A stretch of 64,000 bases of DNA from Planifilum fimeticola (GCF_003001905.1 NZ_PVNE01000001.1:124001-188000), one strand, 5' to 3'. Shown: positions 16,754-25,597, counted from the first letter of the stretch. The notes: a model not told the origin generated them from the sequence alone. Program-made: numbers and translations.

Positions 16754-17962
16754 TCAGCAGGCCGGTTCATCCGCCTTCTCCCGCCGCCCTTCCCCCCGCA
16801 GATAGGCGAGCGCCGACGAGAGAAGCAACCGGGCGGCGACCTTCATCGCGCGTTCGTCGAAATCGAACCGGGGATGATGATGGGGAAAATCGCAGTTCTT
16901 TTCCGGATTTCCCGCTCCGACAAAACAAAAGGCCCCCGGAACCTTTCCGAGATAATAGGCAAAATCCTCCGCGGCCATCACCGGCTGAAGCTCCCACACC
17001 CGGTCGTCGCCGACAAGGCGTCGGGCCACGCCGGCCACCCGGTGGGCTTCGACGGTATCATTGACCACCGCGGGATATCCCCACTGGTAATCCACCCGAC
17101 AGGTGGCTCCGTACAGCGAGCAGGAATTTTCCGCGATTTCCCGGATCCGCTGATGCATCTGCTCCCGAAGGACCGGGTCGAAGGTCCGCACCGTCCCCGT
17201 CAATGTACACCGCTCGGCGATCACGTTGAAGCCCTGTCCGCCCTGGATCGTTCCCACGGAGATCACCGCGGACTTGAGCGGATCAACCTGGCGGCTGATC
17301 AGGGTTTGCAGATGGACGATGAGATGGGAGGCGACCACGATGGCATCCACCGATTCATGGGGAAGCCCTCCGTGTCCCCCCTTCCCGAAAATATCGATCT
17401 GAAAGGAATCGGCGGCCGCCATGAGGGGACCGGCCTTGATCCCGACCACCCCGACCGGGAGCGGAGTCCAGAGATGGACCCCGTACACGGCGTCCACACC
17501 GTCCAAGGCACCGTCCTCGATCATCTCCCGGGCCCCTCCGGGGATGACCTCTTCGGCGTGTTGGAAGAGAAACCGGACCCGTCCGGGAATCTCCTCCCGC
17601 ATCTCGGACAAGAGCCTCGCAACCCCCAGGAGAACGGCCATGTGACCGTCATGTCCGCAGGCGTGCATCACTCCGGGAACCCGCGACCGGTATTCGCAGT
17701 CCTTTTCGTCTTGGATGGGAAGGGCATCCATATCCGCCCGCAGGGCGACGGTTTTCCCCGGCCGTCCGCCGGTCAGCGTCCCCACGACCCCGCGCCCTCC
17801 AACCCCTGTGCGCACGTCGATGCCGCACTCTCTGAGAATCTCCGCGACCCGTGCCGGCGTCCGCTCTTCCCGGAAGGACAGTTCGGGCTCCATGTGGAAC
17901 CTTCTCCGCCACTCAACCATCTGGGAAAAGATCTTCTCGATCCGCTCACTCAGCCGGTCCAA
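16754..17962 (-). CDS. M20-family amidohydrolase (N-acyl-amino-acid/hippurate hydrolase type)
   Basis: The 402-residue peptidase-M20 protein shows the di-metal residues of the amidohydrolase branch: MHACGHDGHMA, the Glu pair in HAEEVIPGGA, and MAAEDFAYYL near the C-terminus. A lid/dimerisation domain lies between about residues 190 and 300. Such enzymes hydrolyse N-acyl or N-benzoyl amino acids in the cytosol. TTG 17962 is chosen because AAGGAG lies nine bases upstream; an ATG at 17971 sits directly on that Shine-Dalgarno sequence and would be too close. Its neighbours give no substrate clue. Confidence 0.85.
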   Translation of the reverse strand: MDRLSERIEKIFSQMVEWRRRFHMEPELSFREERTPARVAEILRECGIDVRTGVGGRGVVGTLTGGRPGKTVALRADMDALPIQDEKDCEYRSRVPGVMHACGHDGHMAVLLGVARLLSEMREEIPGRVRFLFQHAEEVIPGGAREMIEDGALDGVDAVYGVHLWTPLPVGVVGIKAGPLMAAADSFQIDIFGKGGHGGLPHESVDAIVVASHLIVHLQTLISRQVDPLKSAVISVGTIQGGQGFNVIAERCTLTGTVRTFDPVLREQMHQRIREIAENSCSLYGATCRVDYQWGYPAVVNDTVEAHRVAGVARRLVGDDRVWELQPVMAAEDFAYYLGKVPGAFCFVGAGNPEKNCDFPHHHPRFDFDERAMKVAARLLLSSALAYLRGEGRREKADEPAC

Positions 17963-18168
17963 ACTTCCCATCTCCTTCCCCGTGGAAAATGCTCCCGCTT
18001 TTAAGTATCGGATAAATGGGGCGCGAGCGCCACCTGTTAACGGATTCCAATTCGCTTTCATACATCCGGCAACGGATCCAATTGTCATTTCCTCGCCATT
18101 GCATCGCGGTGCGGAACATACTATCATGGATGAGATGAAACTGTTCGCGCAGCGAGGAGGGAGTTGCC

Positions 18169-18513
18169 ATGGTACTCGAAGATACCGGCCTGAACGGCAT
18201 CCGCAAGGATTTCGGCACCGTGGACAAGGTGATCCGCGGCCTCGGCTTTGATCGGTGGTCCTGGGATTACGACAAAGCGGTCTACGACTTGAAACTGATC
18301 GACCGGGAAAAGGGCACCGTTTATTACCTGCGGGTGCCCGCCGAAGTGATCCAGGGTCGCTTGGAAAACCCCAAGGCGACGGTGGAATTGGGAACCCCGG
18401 TGTTCGGACGTCACCTTTATCCCCACGGGGTGGACTACGAAGCGACCATCCCCGAATCCCTGGAGAAAACCGTGAAGGAAAAGGTGGACGCCCTGAAGGA
18501 GGCCCTTTCCTGA
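18169..18513 (+). CDS. yugN: YugN-family protein
   Basis: This 114-residue protein matches the YugN-like family of Bacillales in length and sequence, with GLNGIRKDFGTVDKVIRGLG near the start and ELGTPVFGRHLYPHGVDYEA in the second half. The function of the family is unknown; no catalytic motif or membrane segment is present. Start ATG 18169 has GAGGAGGGAG upstream. It is monocistronic and followed by a terminator. Confidence 0.85.
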   Translation: MVLEDTGLNGIRKDFGTVDKVIRGLGFDRWSWDYDKAVYDLKLIDREKGTVYYLRVPAEVIQGRLENPKATVELGTPVFGRHLYPHGVDYEATIPESLEKTVKEKVDALKEALS

Positions 18514-18529
18514 CCAAGCAGCGGAAAAC

Positions 18530-18572
18530 AACGGACACCCCTGCCGGATGGGGTGTCCGCTTTCGGTTTATT
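18530..18572. terminator. terminator downstream of yugN
   Basis: A 10-bp CGGACACCCC/GGGGTGTCCG stem followed by a T-rich stretch (CTTTCGGTTTATTT). It lies between the convergent yugN and Asp23-family genes; the U-tract favours the plus strand. Confidence 0.75.
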
Positions 18573-18939
18573 TGACCCGATCCTCTTCCTCCGCTTCCTG
18601 AAACTCGACCCCTTCCACCTTCACGTTGATCTCCACCACGCGCAGGCCGGTCATCGTCTCTACGGCTTCCTTGACATTTTGTTGCAACTGGTGTGCCACT
18701 TCGTGAATCTTCTCCCCGTAATTGACGATCACGCGGAGATCGATGGCGGCTTCCACCTGCCCCACTTCCACCGAAACCCCGCGGGTCACGTTTTTCCCAC
18801 CGACCCGCTTCGCCCATCCCTCCGTGATGCCGCCCGACATGCCGGCGACACCTTTCGTTTTGGTGGCCGCCAGGCTGGCGATGACGGCCACCACATCATC
18901 GGCGATCTGTATGGTGCCCTGTGAACCGTTGTCCGTCAT
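18568..18939 (-). CDS. Asp23/Gls24-family envelope stress protein
   Basis: The 123-residue protein has the Asp23 pattern: an N-terminal IQIADDVVAVIASLAATKTKGV, then GVSVEVGQVEAAIDLRVIV and a C-terminal VVEINVKVEGVEF. Members of this family localise near the membrane and respond to alkaline or envelope stress in Gram-positive bacteria. Start ATG 18939 has GAGGGGG eight bases upstream. It stands alone between a convergent terminator and the SDR gene. Confidence 0.9.
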   Translation of the reverse strand: MTDNGSQGTIQIADDVVAVIASLAATKTKGVAGMSGGITEGWAKRVGGKNVTRGVSVEVGQVEAAIDLRVIVNYGEKIHEVAHQLQQNVKEAVETMTGLRVVEINVKVEGVEFQEAEEEDRVK

Positions 18940-18983
18940 GCTTCAAGCCCCCTCAAACACTGTTTCCTGGTTCGTTTTACCCG

Positions 18984-19766
18984 TCAGAGCGATTTTACCA
19001 TACCTCCGTCGATCAGGAGTGTCGATCCGGTGACATAAGTGTTGGCTTCGGAGGCCAGGAACGCGACGACCCGGGCGAATTCCTCCGGGCGACCGTAGCG
19101 GCCAAGCGGAATCGCGGCCTCGAAGGAGCGGCGCACCTCCTCCACCGGGACGCCTTCCATTCCCGCCTTGGCCTGGTCCAATTCCCTCACCCGGTCGGTG
19201 TCGATCCGGCCGGGACAGACCGTGTTGACCAGAATTCCCCGGGGGCCCAGCTCTTCGGCCAGGGTTTTCATCAGCCCGGCCACCCCGGCGCGCATGGTAT
19301 TGGAGAGGATCAATCCGGGAATCGGCTGCTTCACGGAAGAGGAAGCGACGGCCAGAATGCGCCCTCCCCGGGGCATGTGAGGCAACGTGGAGCGAACCAG
19401 ACGAACGACGCTCAGCAGATTGGTTTCGAAGGCTTTCTGCCACGCCGCATCATCGAAGGATTCCAGGGTTCCCCCCGGAGGCCCCCCCGCGTTGCACAGC
19501 AGGATGTCGATCTTCCCCCAGCGGTCCACCGTTTCGCGAACCACCCGCTCGATATCCTCCAACCTCGAAACGTCCGCCTCAAAACCGGCCGCATCCGCTC
19601 CGGTCTTCCCGGCGATTTCGGCCGCGGCCTGCTGAATCCGTTTGCCGTCCCGGCTGCACATGGCCACATGGGCTCCCTCTTCCGCCAGCTTCTCGGCGAT
19701 GGCTCGCCCCAATCCGCGGCTGGCCGCCGTCACCAACGCAATTTTTCCCTTGAGTCCGAGATCCAC
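18984..19766 (-). CDS. short-chain dehydrogenase/reductase with an atypical active site
   Basis: A Rossmann-fold SDR of 260 residues with the cofactor motif TAASRGLGRAIA, the structural NAGG motif and a C-terminal substrate-binding end. The usual catalytic Tyr-x3-Lys is not present: after the serine-rich ASSSVKQPIPG the expected position reads LSNTMRAG. A subfamily of FabG-like SDRs in Bacillales looks like this, so it may be natural, but the redox activity is uncertain. GTG 19766 with AAGGGGG seven bases upstream is preferred over ATG 19784, which overlaps that Shine-Dalgarno sequence. The substrate is unknown. Confidence 0.8.
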   Translation of the reverse strand: MDLGLKGKIALVTAASRGLGRAIAEKLAEEGAHVAMCSRDGKRIQQAAAEIAGKTGADAAGFEADVSRLEDIERVVRETVDRWGKIDILLCNAGGPPGGTLESFDDAAWQKAFETNLLSVVRLVRSTLPHMPRGGRILAVASSSVKQPIPGLILSNTMRAGVAGLMKTLAEELGPRGILVNTVCPGRIDTDRVRELDQAKAGMEGVPVEEVRRSFEAAIPLGRYGRPEEFARVVAFLASEANTYVTGSTLLIDGGMVKSL

Positions 19767-19816
19767 TCGGCATCCCCCTTCCATCGTCAGGATGTTTCAT
19801 TCGTTGCAGTAAAGGC

Positions 19817-20632
19817 TTATCCCACCATATACCCCGCGATTTTCACGATTGTACGCACCTGGGGATGGTCGAGGTTTACCTTGTACCCGTAATAAATGTT
19901 TCCGTCCACCACGATTTCATAGGGTTCCAGGAAACGCCCCCGGATCAACTTGGCGAACAGCTGGTTGGCTTCCGCCTCATCGATATGAAATTTGCGTATC
20001 AAGTCCTTCTTGATCCAGTTGCTCCCGTAACTTTTCCCCGCATTGTTCGGGTCTTGATACCATTCGTAAATCTGGATCACCGCGTTTTGCAGCATCCGAT
20101 CCAACCGGGACAAATTTTGCAACTGGGGAATATTGAGGAATTCGAACAAATTGTGCACCTGATCGCAAAACTCGGGCATCGAAGCCGATTTGGACAAACT
20201 TTCGTCAAACAGGCAGAACAGCTCCACCCGCTTGCCCCGGGACCACAGCCGGTCCAACAGCGGGACCATGTCCTGATCGGCGCTGACGATCACAAAGGTG
20301 GTCACGTCCGGAATCTGGTATAATACTTCCATGGCATCCAGGCATAATTGAATATCTGCGGCATTTTTCCGCTCTTCTCCTCCTCTCCCGTTGCCGTACA
20401 CCTGATGGATGTGCACCCGCTTCCGCTGCAGGCTCATCATCGAAAGATCAAGCTGCTCGAAGTCCGCATAGGCTTCGATCATCCGAATCGCCCGTTTTCC
20501 ATAATGCTCTTGAAGGCGTAAAAAAAGATTGTGGCTCGGTTCGGGATGATCGGGATCGAGATGATATTTTTTCAGCCCATAATAAACATTTTCTAAATCA
20601 ATAAAAATGGCAATATGCTTGTCCGAGTCCAT
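19817..20632 (-). CDS. NYN-domain protein (PIN-like nuclease fold, LabA/DUF88 type)
   Basis: This 271-residue protein opens with the NYN motif IFIDLENVYYG, then the acidic KNAADIQLCLDAMEVL and FVIVSADQDMVPLLDRL. The conserved aspartates form a putative metal-dependent RNase site (about residues 10-165). The C-terminal ~100 residues form a helical, possibly winged-helix nucleic-acid-binding region. It is therefore probably an RNA-processing or RNA-degrading factor. The start ATG 20632 has GGAGG nine bases upstream; an in-frame ATG at 20671 lacks one. It is divergent from the Ca2+/H+ antiporter gene. Confidence 0.8.
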   Translation of the reverse strand: MDSDKHIAIFIDLENVYYGLKKYHLDPDHPEPSHNLFLRLQEHYGKRAIRMIEAYADFEQLDLSMMSLQRKRVHIHQVYGNGRGGEERKNAADIQLCLDAMEVLYQIPDVTTFVIVSADQDMVPLLDRLWSRGKRVELFCLFDESLSKSASMPEFCDQVHNLFEFLNIPQLQNLSRLDRMLQNAVIQIYEWYQDPNNAGKSYGSNWIKKDLIRKFHIDEAEANQLFAKLIRGRFLEPYEIVVDGNIYYGYKVNLDHPQVRTIVKIAGYMVG

Positions 20633-20775
20633 GTAAGCAATCCTCCAACCCCCGCTTTCATCGTAATGCATGTTTACTTCTACATATCAAATGGGGAATC
20701 CTTTTTATATCCGGTCGTCTCTTTGAGGAATCCTATGAAGATGATGCCGGAGATTTGAAGGAGTGGAAAACATCC

Positions 20776-21861
20776 GTGAAAAATCAATGGCTGTTCGCGC
20801 TGATCGCCGTCACCACCCTGTTGAGCGCCGGTACCCATTATCTCAGCGAAAACGAATCGATCCGCTTCGCCTCCGCCAGCCTGTCGCTCCTGTTCTGGGC
20901 CGCCCTGATGGGCAAAGCCACGGAAGCCGTCGCCCACTACGCCGGCGAACGCCTCGGCGGTTTTCTCAACGCCACCTTCGGCAACGCGGCCGAGCTGATC
21001 ATCGCCATCTTCCTGGTCAAAGAGGGATACTTCGACATGGTGAAGGCCAGCATCACCGGCTCCATCATCGGCAATATGCTGTTGGTGCTGGGGCTGAGCC
21101 TGCTGTTCGGGGGACTCCGGTACAAGATCCAGTCCTTCAACCCCATGTTGGCGGGCCATAACGCCTCTTTGATGCTGCTCTCCGTCATCGCCCTCTTCAT
21201 TCCCGCGGCCTTCCTGAACGAGTTGGATGCGGGCGAAATCGAGCTTCTCAGCCTCATCATCTCCGGCGTTCTCATCCTCTGCTATTTTCTCTGGCTGCTT
21301 TTTTCCCTGGGAACTCACCGGAAGGAATTGGGGGAATCCCTGGACGGCCTGCCCGATTCACCGGAGGGCGGCGCATCCCGGGATGAAGGAGAATCTCCCG
21401 GCTGGTCCCGGGGCGTTTCGATCCTTCTTCTGATCATCTCCACCGTCTTCGTGGCGATTCAGAGCGAATGGTTGGTGGGCAGCGTGGAAGCCGTCGCCCA
21501 CGCCCTGGGTTGGTCGGAGCTGTTTATCGGGGCCTTCCTCATCGCCATTATCGGAAATGCTGCCGAACACAGCGCCGCCATTTTCCTCGCCCTCAAGAAC
21601 CGGATCGGCGCGGCGGTGGAAATCGCCATCGGCAGCAGCCTCCAGGTGGCGCTCTTCGTCGCGCCGATGCTGATCTTCATCAGCCTCCTGTTCGGCGAGC
21701 CGATGGATCTCGTCTTCACCGGCTACGAACTGGCAGCGGTCGCCGTCGCCGCCTTCATCGCCAAATCGATCTCCCGGGACGGCTCCACCAACTGGTACGA
21801 AGGCGTTCTGCTCCTGTCGGTATACATCATCCTGGGAACCGCCTTTTTTGTGGTGGATTGA
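20776..21861 (+). CDS. calcium/proton antiporter (CaxA/ChaA-type)
   Basis: A 361-residue antiporter with about eleven membrane helices in two inverted halves. Each half carries a cation-binding alpha repeat: GKATEAVAHYAGERLGGFLNATFGNAAELI in the first half and FLIAIIGNAAEHSAAI in the second, with the key Glu residues intact. An acidic loop (ESLDGLPDSPEGG) separates them. It exports Ca2+ in exchange for protons. The GTG at 20776 is chosen with AAGGAG twelve bases upstream, a long spacing; an in-frame TTG at 20755 is an alternative. The length matches Bacillus YfkE/ChaA. Confidence 0.9.
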   Translation: MKNQWLFALIAVTTLLSAGTHYLSENESIRFASASLSLLFWAALMGKATEAVAHYAGERLGGFLNATFGNAAELIIAIFLVKEGYFDMVKASITGSIIGNMLLVLGLSLLFGGLRYKIQSFNPMLAGHNASLMLLSVIALFIPAAFLNELDAGEIELLSLIISGVLILCYFLWLLFSLGTHRKELGESLDGLPDSPEGGASRDEGESPGWSRGVSILLLIISTVFVAIQSEWLVGSVEAVAHALGWSELFIGAFLIAIIGNAAEHSAAIFLALKNRIGAAVEIAIGSSLQVALFVAPMLIFISLLFGEPMDLVFTGYELAAVAVAAFIAKSISRDGSTNWYEGVLLLSVYIILGTAFFVVD

Positions 21862-21943
21862 AGAAAAAAGGCGGCCGACTTTCCGAGTCCGCGGACTAAC
21901 CGGGACGGGAGGCGAGACCCTTCCTCCGACTCCCGAGATACCG

Positions 21944-21968
21944 AAAAACCGCCCGTGTGGGCGGTTTT
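21944..21968. terminator. bidirectional terminator
   Basis: AAAACCGCCC/GGGCGGTTTT hairpin with a 4-base loop, A-rich on one side and T-rich on the other, between the Cax gene (+) and the small acidic gene (-). Confidence 0.85.
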
Positions 21969-21974
21969 CGCAGC

Positions 21975-22145
21975 TTACGAGGTTTCAGGCGCTCGTGCGG
22001 GTTCTTCGTGGATCACTTCGTCGATGGACCGGGCTTCTTCGCCTTCACCCAGAGGATCATTCTCGTATATCACCTCGTCGGCGGAGAAGGGGGCTTCTCC
22101 CCCATCCCGCCGAATGACTTCGGGAAAACTCCGATCGCGACCCAT
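21975..22145 (-). CDS. small acidic hypothetical protein (56 aa)
   Basis: The ATG at 22145 is preceded by GGAGGTGAT, an almost ideal Shine-Dalgarno sequence. The 56-residue product starts MGRDRSFPEVIRRDGG and is rich in Glu and Asp, with two DEVI repeats (ADEVIYEND and IDEVIHEEP). There is no membrane segment or signal, and I do not recognise the family. The ribosome binding site and the adjoining terminator make it very likely to be translated. Confidence 0.7.
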   Translation of the reverse strand: MGRDRSFPEVIRRDGGEAPFSADEVIYENDPLGEGEEARSIDEVIHEEPARAPETS

Positions 22146-22235
22146 TCCCTATCACCTCCGGCGGATTCAGCAAGCGTGATGTTATCCTTAATATGTGCCC
22201 GCCCGCCGAATCTAAACGCCGGCTTCCGGGGTCGT

Positions 22236-23327
22236 TCATCCGGGCATCGGACCGATATAGACGGCATCGGGGCGAATCAACCGGTTGCTTTCCGCCTGTT
22301 CCATGGCGTGTGCCGCCCAACCGACAATCCGGCTGCAGATGAAGGTGGGAGTGAACAGCTCCTTCGGCAGGCCGACAGCACGAAATACGGCGGCGGCGTA
22401 ATATTCCACGTTGGTGTGGATGCGCCTTCCCGGTTTATACTCACCCAACAGGCGCAAAGCTTCCTCCTCTACCCGAACCGCCAGGCGGAACCACGGCTCC
22501 CCGGCGGCCAGGCGGACGGCGATTTCCCGCAGCGCCGCCGCCCTCGGATCCTCCGTCTTGTAGATCCGATGGCCAAACCCCATCAGCCGTTCGTTTCGCT
22601 CCAGCCGCTTACGAATCCACGGTTCAATCCGCTCTTCGGCGCCGATCTCATCCAGCATGCTCTCCACACCCGCGGGAGCCCCGCCGTGCAGGGGTCCCTT
22701 CAGCGCTCCGATCGCCGCGACGATGGCGGAGATGAGATCGGAACGGGTGGATGTAACCACTCTCGCGGCGAAGGTGGAGGCGTTCATCCCGTGTTCCGCC
22801 GTCAGGACGAAGTAAGTCTCCAGGGCGCGGACATGGGCGGGGGAAGGAACCTCGCCCCGCAGAAGATACAGGTAGTGAGCCACATGGGAAAGATCGGAAC
22901 GGGCCTCCGGCGGCTCGGAACCGGCGAGATGGTGGCGGCGAAAGGCGATGATCGTGGGCAGGACGGCGGCAATGCGGATCGCCTGCTCCCGGGTGGGCGG
23001 CCCTTCGAAAGACGCGCTCCCCAGCGCGGATACCGCCGTCCGGATGACGTCCGTCATCTCCACCTCCCGGGGAATGGCGGCGATCAAATCCTTGAGGTAT
23101 CCCGGCAGAACGCGGGCGCTCGCCCACTCCCGGCGAATCGTTTCCCTTTCGCCGGAATCCGGGAGGACGCCGTTCCACAAGAGGAAGGCAACCTCCTCCA
23201 GTGAGCGGGTGCGGGCCAAATCCTCCGCCCGGTGACCCCGGTAGATTAAGCGCCCCCTCTCCCCGTCCACATGGGAGATCTTCGTTTCCGCCGCCACGAC
23301 CCCTTCCAATCCCGGTTTCACGCTCAA
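22236..23327 (-). CDS. citA: citrate synthase, CitA type
   Basis: The 363-residue enzyme condenses acetyl-CoA and oxaloacetate to citrate. Catalytic His residues sit in PLHGGAPAGV and GFGHRIYKTEDPRA. The third acidic position reads TNVEYYAAAVF, with Glu where CitZ-type enzymes have Asp; from memory B. subtilis CitA has the same TNVEFYAAAV, so this marks the CitA branch. The start TTG 23327 lies eight bases after GGAGGTG. It is transcribed divergently from a LysR-type regulator, exactly the citA/citR arrangement of Bacillus. Confidence 0.9.
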   Translation of the reverse strand: MSVKPGLEGVVAAETKISHVDGERGRLIYRGHRAEDLARTRSLEEVAFLLWNGVLPDSGERETIRREWASARVLPGYLKDLIAAIPREVEMTDVIRTAVSALGSASFEGPPTREQAIRIAAVLPTIIAFRRHHLAGSEPPEARSDLSHVAHYLYLLRGEVPSPAHVRALETYFVLTAEHGMNASTFAARVVTSTRSDLISAIVAAIGALKGPLHGGAPAGVESMLDEIGAEERIEPWIRKRLERNERLMGFGHRIYKTEDPRAAALREIAVRLAAGEPWFRLAVRVEEEALRLLGEYKPGRRIHTNVEYYAAAVFRAVGLPKELFTPTFICSRIVGWAAHAMEQAESNRLIRPDAVYIGPMPG

Positions 23328-23385
23328 TTCTCTTCCACCTCCAAAACTGGCGATTCAATTTCAACATACCGGATCGATTGCAAAA

Positions 23386-23418
23386 AAACAATTTTATTGT
23401 TATTATCAACTTGATAAA
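23386..23418. promoter_or_regulatory. operator-like palindromes in the citA-citR intergenic region
   Basis: Two short palindromes stand side by side in the A/T-rich divergent promoter region: AACAAT-TTT-ATTGTT at 23387-23401 and TTATCAA-C-TTGATAA at 23403-23417. The latter is a perfect T-N11-A LysR box. This is where CitR would be expected to bind. Confidence 0.6.
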
Positions 23419-23444
23419 CTATTTTTATCGAAAGGGTCATCCGC

Positions 23445-24335
23445 ATGCATTTCCAGCAACTGATCACCTTTTTGGAAGTGGCCAAGAGGCGGCATTTTCG
23501 GAAAGCCGCTGAGCACCTGCGGCTCACCCAGCCTGCCGTGAGCGCCCAGATCCGGGGACTGGAGGAGGAATTGGGAATCACCCTGTTCCAGCGTCACCCC
23601 TTCGCCCTCACGCCTGCGGGCAAGGCGTTCATCCCCTACGCCAAGCAGGTTCTCACCCTGATGGAGGAAGGGAAGCGGGCCGCGCTCGATTCCGAAAACA
23701 GCCTCCCGGAAGAGGTGACCGTGGCCATCTCCTCCGGCATGGCCTTGCCCATCCTGTCCCGGCTTCTCAAATATTTTCGCCAGGAACATCCGCAGGTCCG
23801 CGTCACCATCCGCACCAAAAAGCGAAACGAATTGCTCCGGGGATTGCGGGAGGGGGAAGTGGATGTCGGCATCGTTTACGGCATCCCGGAAACCCGCCAC
23901 ATCCGGTCCCAGGTGATCCACTACGACACCCTCACCCTCATCGCGCCCACGGATCACCCGATCGCGCGCGTCCCGTATCTTCCCCTGGAGCGGCTCGCCG
24001 ACGTTCCGCTGTTGGCCCTCTCCGCCGAAACGGAGGAACAGCAACTGATCAATCGACTGCTGGGAGCGCGGGGGATCGATCCCCCCGTCGCCGTGGAACT
24101 GTGGAGCGTGGAGGAAATCCTTCGCATGGTGACACTGGGGTTCGGACCGGCGCTGGTCCCGAAGCTCGCCCTGCAGGGGGCGGAGGAGTCGGGAATCCGG
24201 GAAGTGCGAATCGTGGGCCTGGAAGTCCAGTGGCCCGTCACACTGGTGGTCCCCATGCAACGGGTTCTGTCCTCGGGGTTTCGCCAGCTGATGGACGATA
24301 TTTGCGGCATTTATCCCCCGGAACCGGAGGCATGA
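23445..24335 (+). CDS. citR: LysR-family regulator, probably CitR
   Basis: This 296-residue protein has a LysR helix-turn-helix at residues 1-60 (FRKAAEHLRLTQPAVSAQIRGLEEELG) and a two-lobed effector domain from about residue 90. ATG 23445 follows AAAGGG at eight bases. The divergent position next to citA matches B. subtilis citR, which represses citA; the symbol rests on that context as well as on family. A decayed second copy of its C-terminal part lies 1.4 kb downstream (25598-25725). Confidence 0.8.
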   Translation: MHFQQLITFLEVAKRRHFRKAAEHLRLTQPAVSAQIRGLEEELGITLFQRHPFALTPAGKAFIPYAKQVLTLMEEGKRAALDSENSLPEEVTVAISSGMALPILSRLLKYFRQEHPQVRVTIRTKKRNELLRGLREGEVDVGIVYGIPETRHIRSQVIHYDTLTLIAPTDHPIARVPYLPLERLADVPLLALSAETEEQQLINRLLGARGIDPPVAVELWSVEEILRMVTLGFGPALVPKLALQGAEESGIREVRIVGLEVQWPVTLVVPMQRVLSSGFRQLMDDICGIYPPEPEA

Positions 24336-24734
24336 CCGGACAATCGGCAGACTTTGAAACCCGGGATCCGAGGGGGGCTTTTCCCCTTGCCCGGGCGATC
24401 CATCGATCTCTCCGACACGCGGTCAAGACTTCCTTCCGATCCGGAATCTTCGGCCCGCATCACGAGCCGACGATGAAAAACCACCCCGCCTCCGGAATGA
24501 ACATTGCCTTTGCTGGGTGTAAAGATCCGCCGACTTCTTTCCCAGACCCTAAATACTTTGTCGTCGGTCTTTCCTTGTGTTCAGTCCCTCCAAAACAACA
24601 AAATCAACCTCACGGGAGAGGCCGGGCATTCGGGCAACCGCTCCCGGGACCGCGGTTCAATCCGTTCCGCACCCGTCGGGACAGGCACCGCATCGACCGA
24701 TCAGAATCGGGTTTTCGTTCGTCGCATCAACGCA
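24336..24734. other. intergenic region containing a decayed ylaN copy
   Basis: About 400 bases between citR and the CPBP protease gene. Apart from the ylaN-like remnant at about 24515-24640 there is no credible coding frame. Confidence 0.5.
24515..24640 (-). pseudogene. remnant of a second ylaN copy
   Basis: This stretch aligns, in the same orientation, with the 3' half of the intact ylaN gene at about 25911-26030. Examples on the plus strand are GTGTAAAGATCCGCCGACTT against GTGTAAAGGTCGGCCAGTTT, and CACGGGAGAGGCCG against CGCGGGAGAGACCG. Identity is roughly 70% by eye, most differences are transitions, and small gaps destroy the frame. It is non-functional and is best read as one half of an old duplication. 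Confidence 0.55.
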
Positions 24735-25523
24735 TCAATGCACATACCGATAGGCAGACAGCGTCCGGTACCCCCATAAGAACACAATGATTCCGACAAT
24801 GGCGGCCAAGACGAAGGCGGTGACCATCGGATCGTAGTGCGAACCGTAATTGGGAAACAGGAAAAACCCGACGTTGGCGCTGGCATGAAAGAGGATGGCC
24901 ATCAAAACGCTATGTCCGGTGTTGTTGTAGATCCAGACGATGATAATCCGCAAAAACACGGTGACCACTCCGTGCCAAACGATCCAGGCCACATCGTGCC
25001 CGGCCTGAATGAACGGAACAATATGCCATACCGCCCATATTGCGCCGCATACAATGCCGGTCGTCAGCGCGCTCCAGCGCTGCTGCAACGGATCGACGAC
25101 AAATGCCATCCAGCCCACTTCTTCCCCCACCGCGCCGATGATGAATACAGCGAAAAAAACCGGGATCATCGGTAAATGCAGTTCCGGTTCGGGAAGCGGG
25201 TAATCCATGAGAGACATGAACAGGTAGGAGACAAACAATGCCGCCGGCATGAGGAGAAGCGCCGGAAAAAACCAGGCTTTTCTCCGGATCGGACTGAAAT
25301 CGATCACCCGTTTGAAAAGACTTCTGACCCCCTGTCCTTTCTCCTTTCCATAAGCAAAGATACATGCGGTAACCAGCGGAAAAAAGGCCATGAGCGAACT
25401 CACCGGCAGATTGATGGGAAGGCTGAGAGCCCTGTCTCCCACCAGCCAAAGAAAAAAAGAAAAAGCAAAAACCATCAAACAAAAATAAAGAGATGTCTTT
25501 GGAGATAACGCAGATGTCCGCAT
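24735..25523 (-). CDS. CPBP-family intramembrane metalloprotease
   Basis: The 262-residue protein has about seven to eight membrane helices. It carries the CPBP (Abi/Rce1-like) motifs: the glutamate pair in GAVGEEVGWMAFV, the His in IWAVWHIVPF, and the late NxxxH-type AILFHASAN. In bacteria such proteases process or resist small peptides or act on membrane proteins; the substrate here is unknown. ATG 25523 has a near-perfect AAAGGAGGTG upstream. The gene sits between the two halves of the LysR-ylaN duplication, so it was either inserted there or was part of the duplicated unit. Confidence 0.85.
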   Translation of the reverse strand: MRTSALSPKTSLYFCLMVFAFSFFLWLVGDRALSLPINLPVSSLMAFFPLVTACIFAYGKEKGQGVRSLFKRVIDFSPIRRKAWFFPALLLMPAALFVSYLFMSLMDYPLPEPELHLPMIPVFFAVFIIGAVGEEVGWMAFVVDPLQQRWSALTTGIVCGAIWAVWHIVPFIQAGHDVAWIVWHGVVTVFLRIIIVWIYNNTGHSVLMAILFHASANVGFFLFPNYGSHYDPMVTAFVLAAIVGIIVFLWGYRTLSAYRYVH

Positions 25524-25597
25524 GCACCCACACCTCCTTTCTTGTTCCACTTTGGCTTTAATCCCCGAAAAACCTTCCTCAAGTCTTTCGCTCCCGA

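Noticed and set aside
16754-18817. A 687-residue protein joining the M20 amidohydrolase to upstream sequence
   Set aside because: The N-terminal part is antisense to yugN and part of the Asp23 region and has shadow-like Arg/Gly composition; the normal family start lies at 17962-17971.
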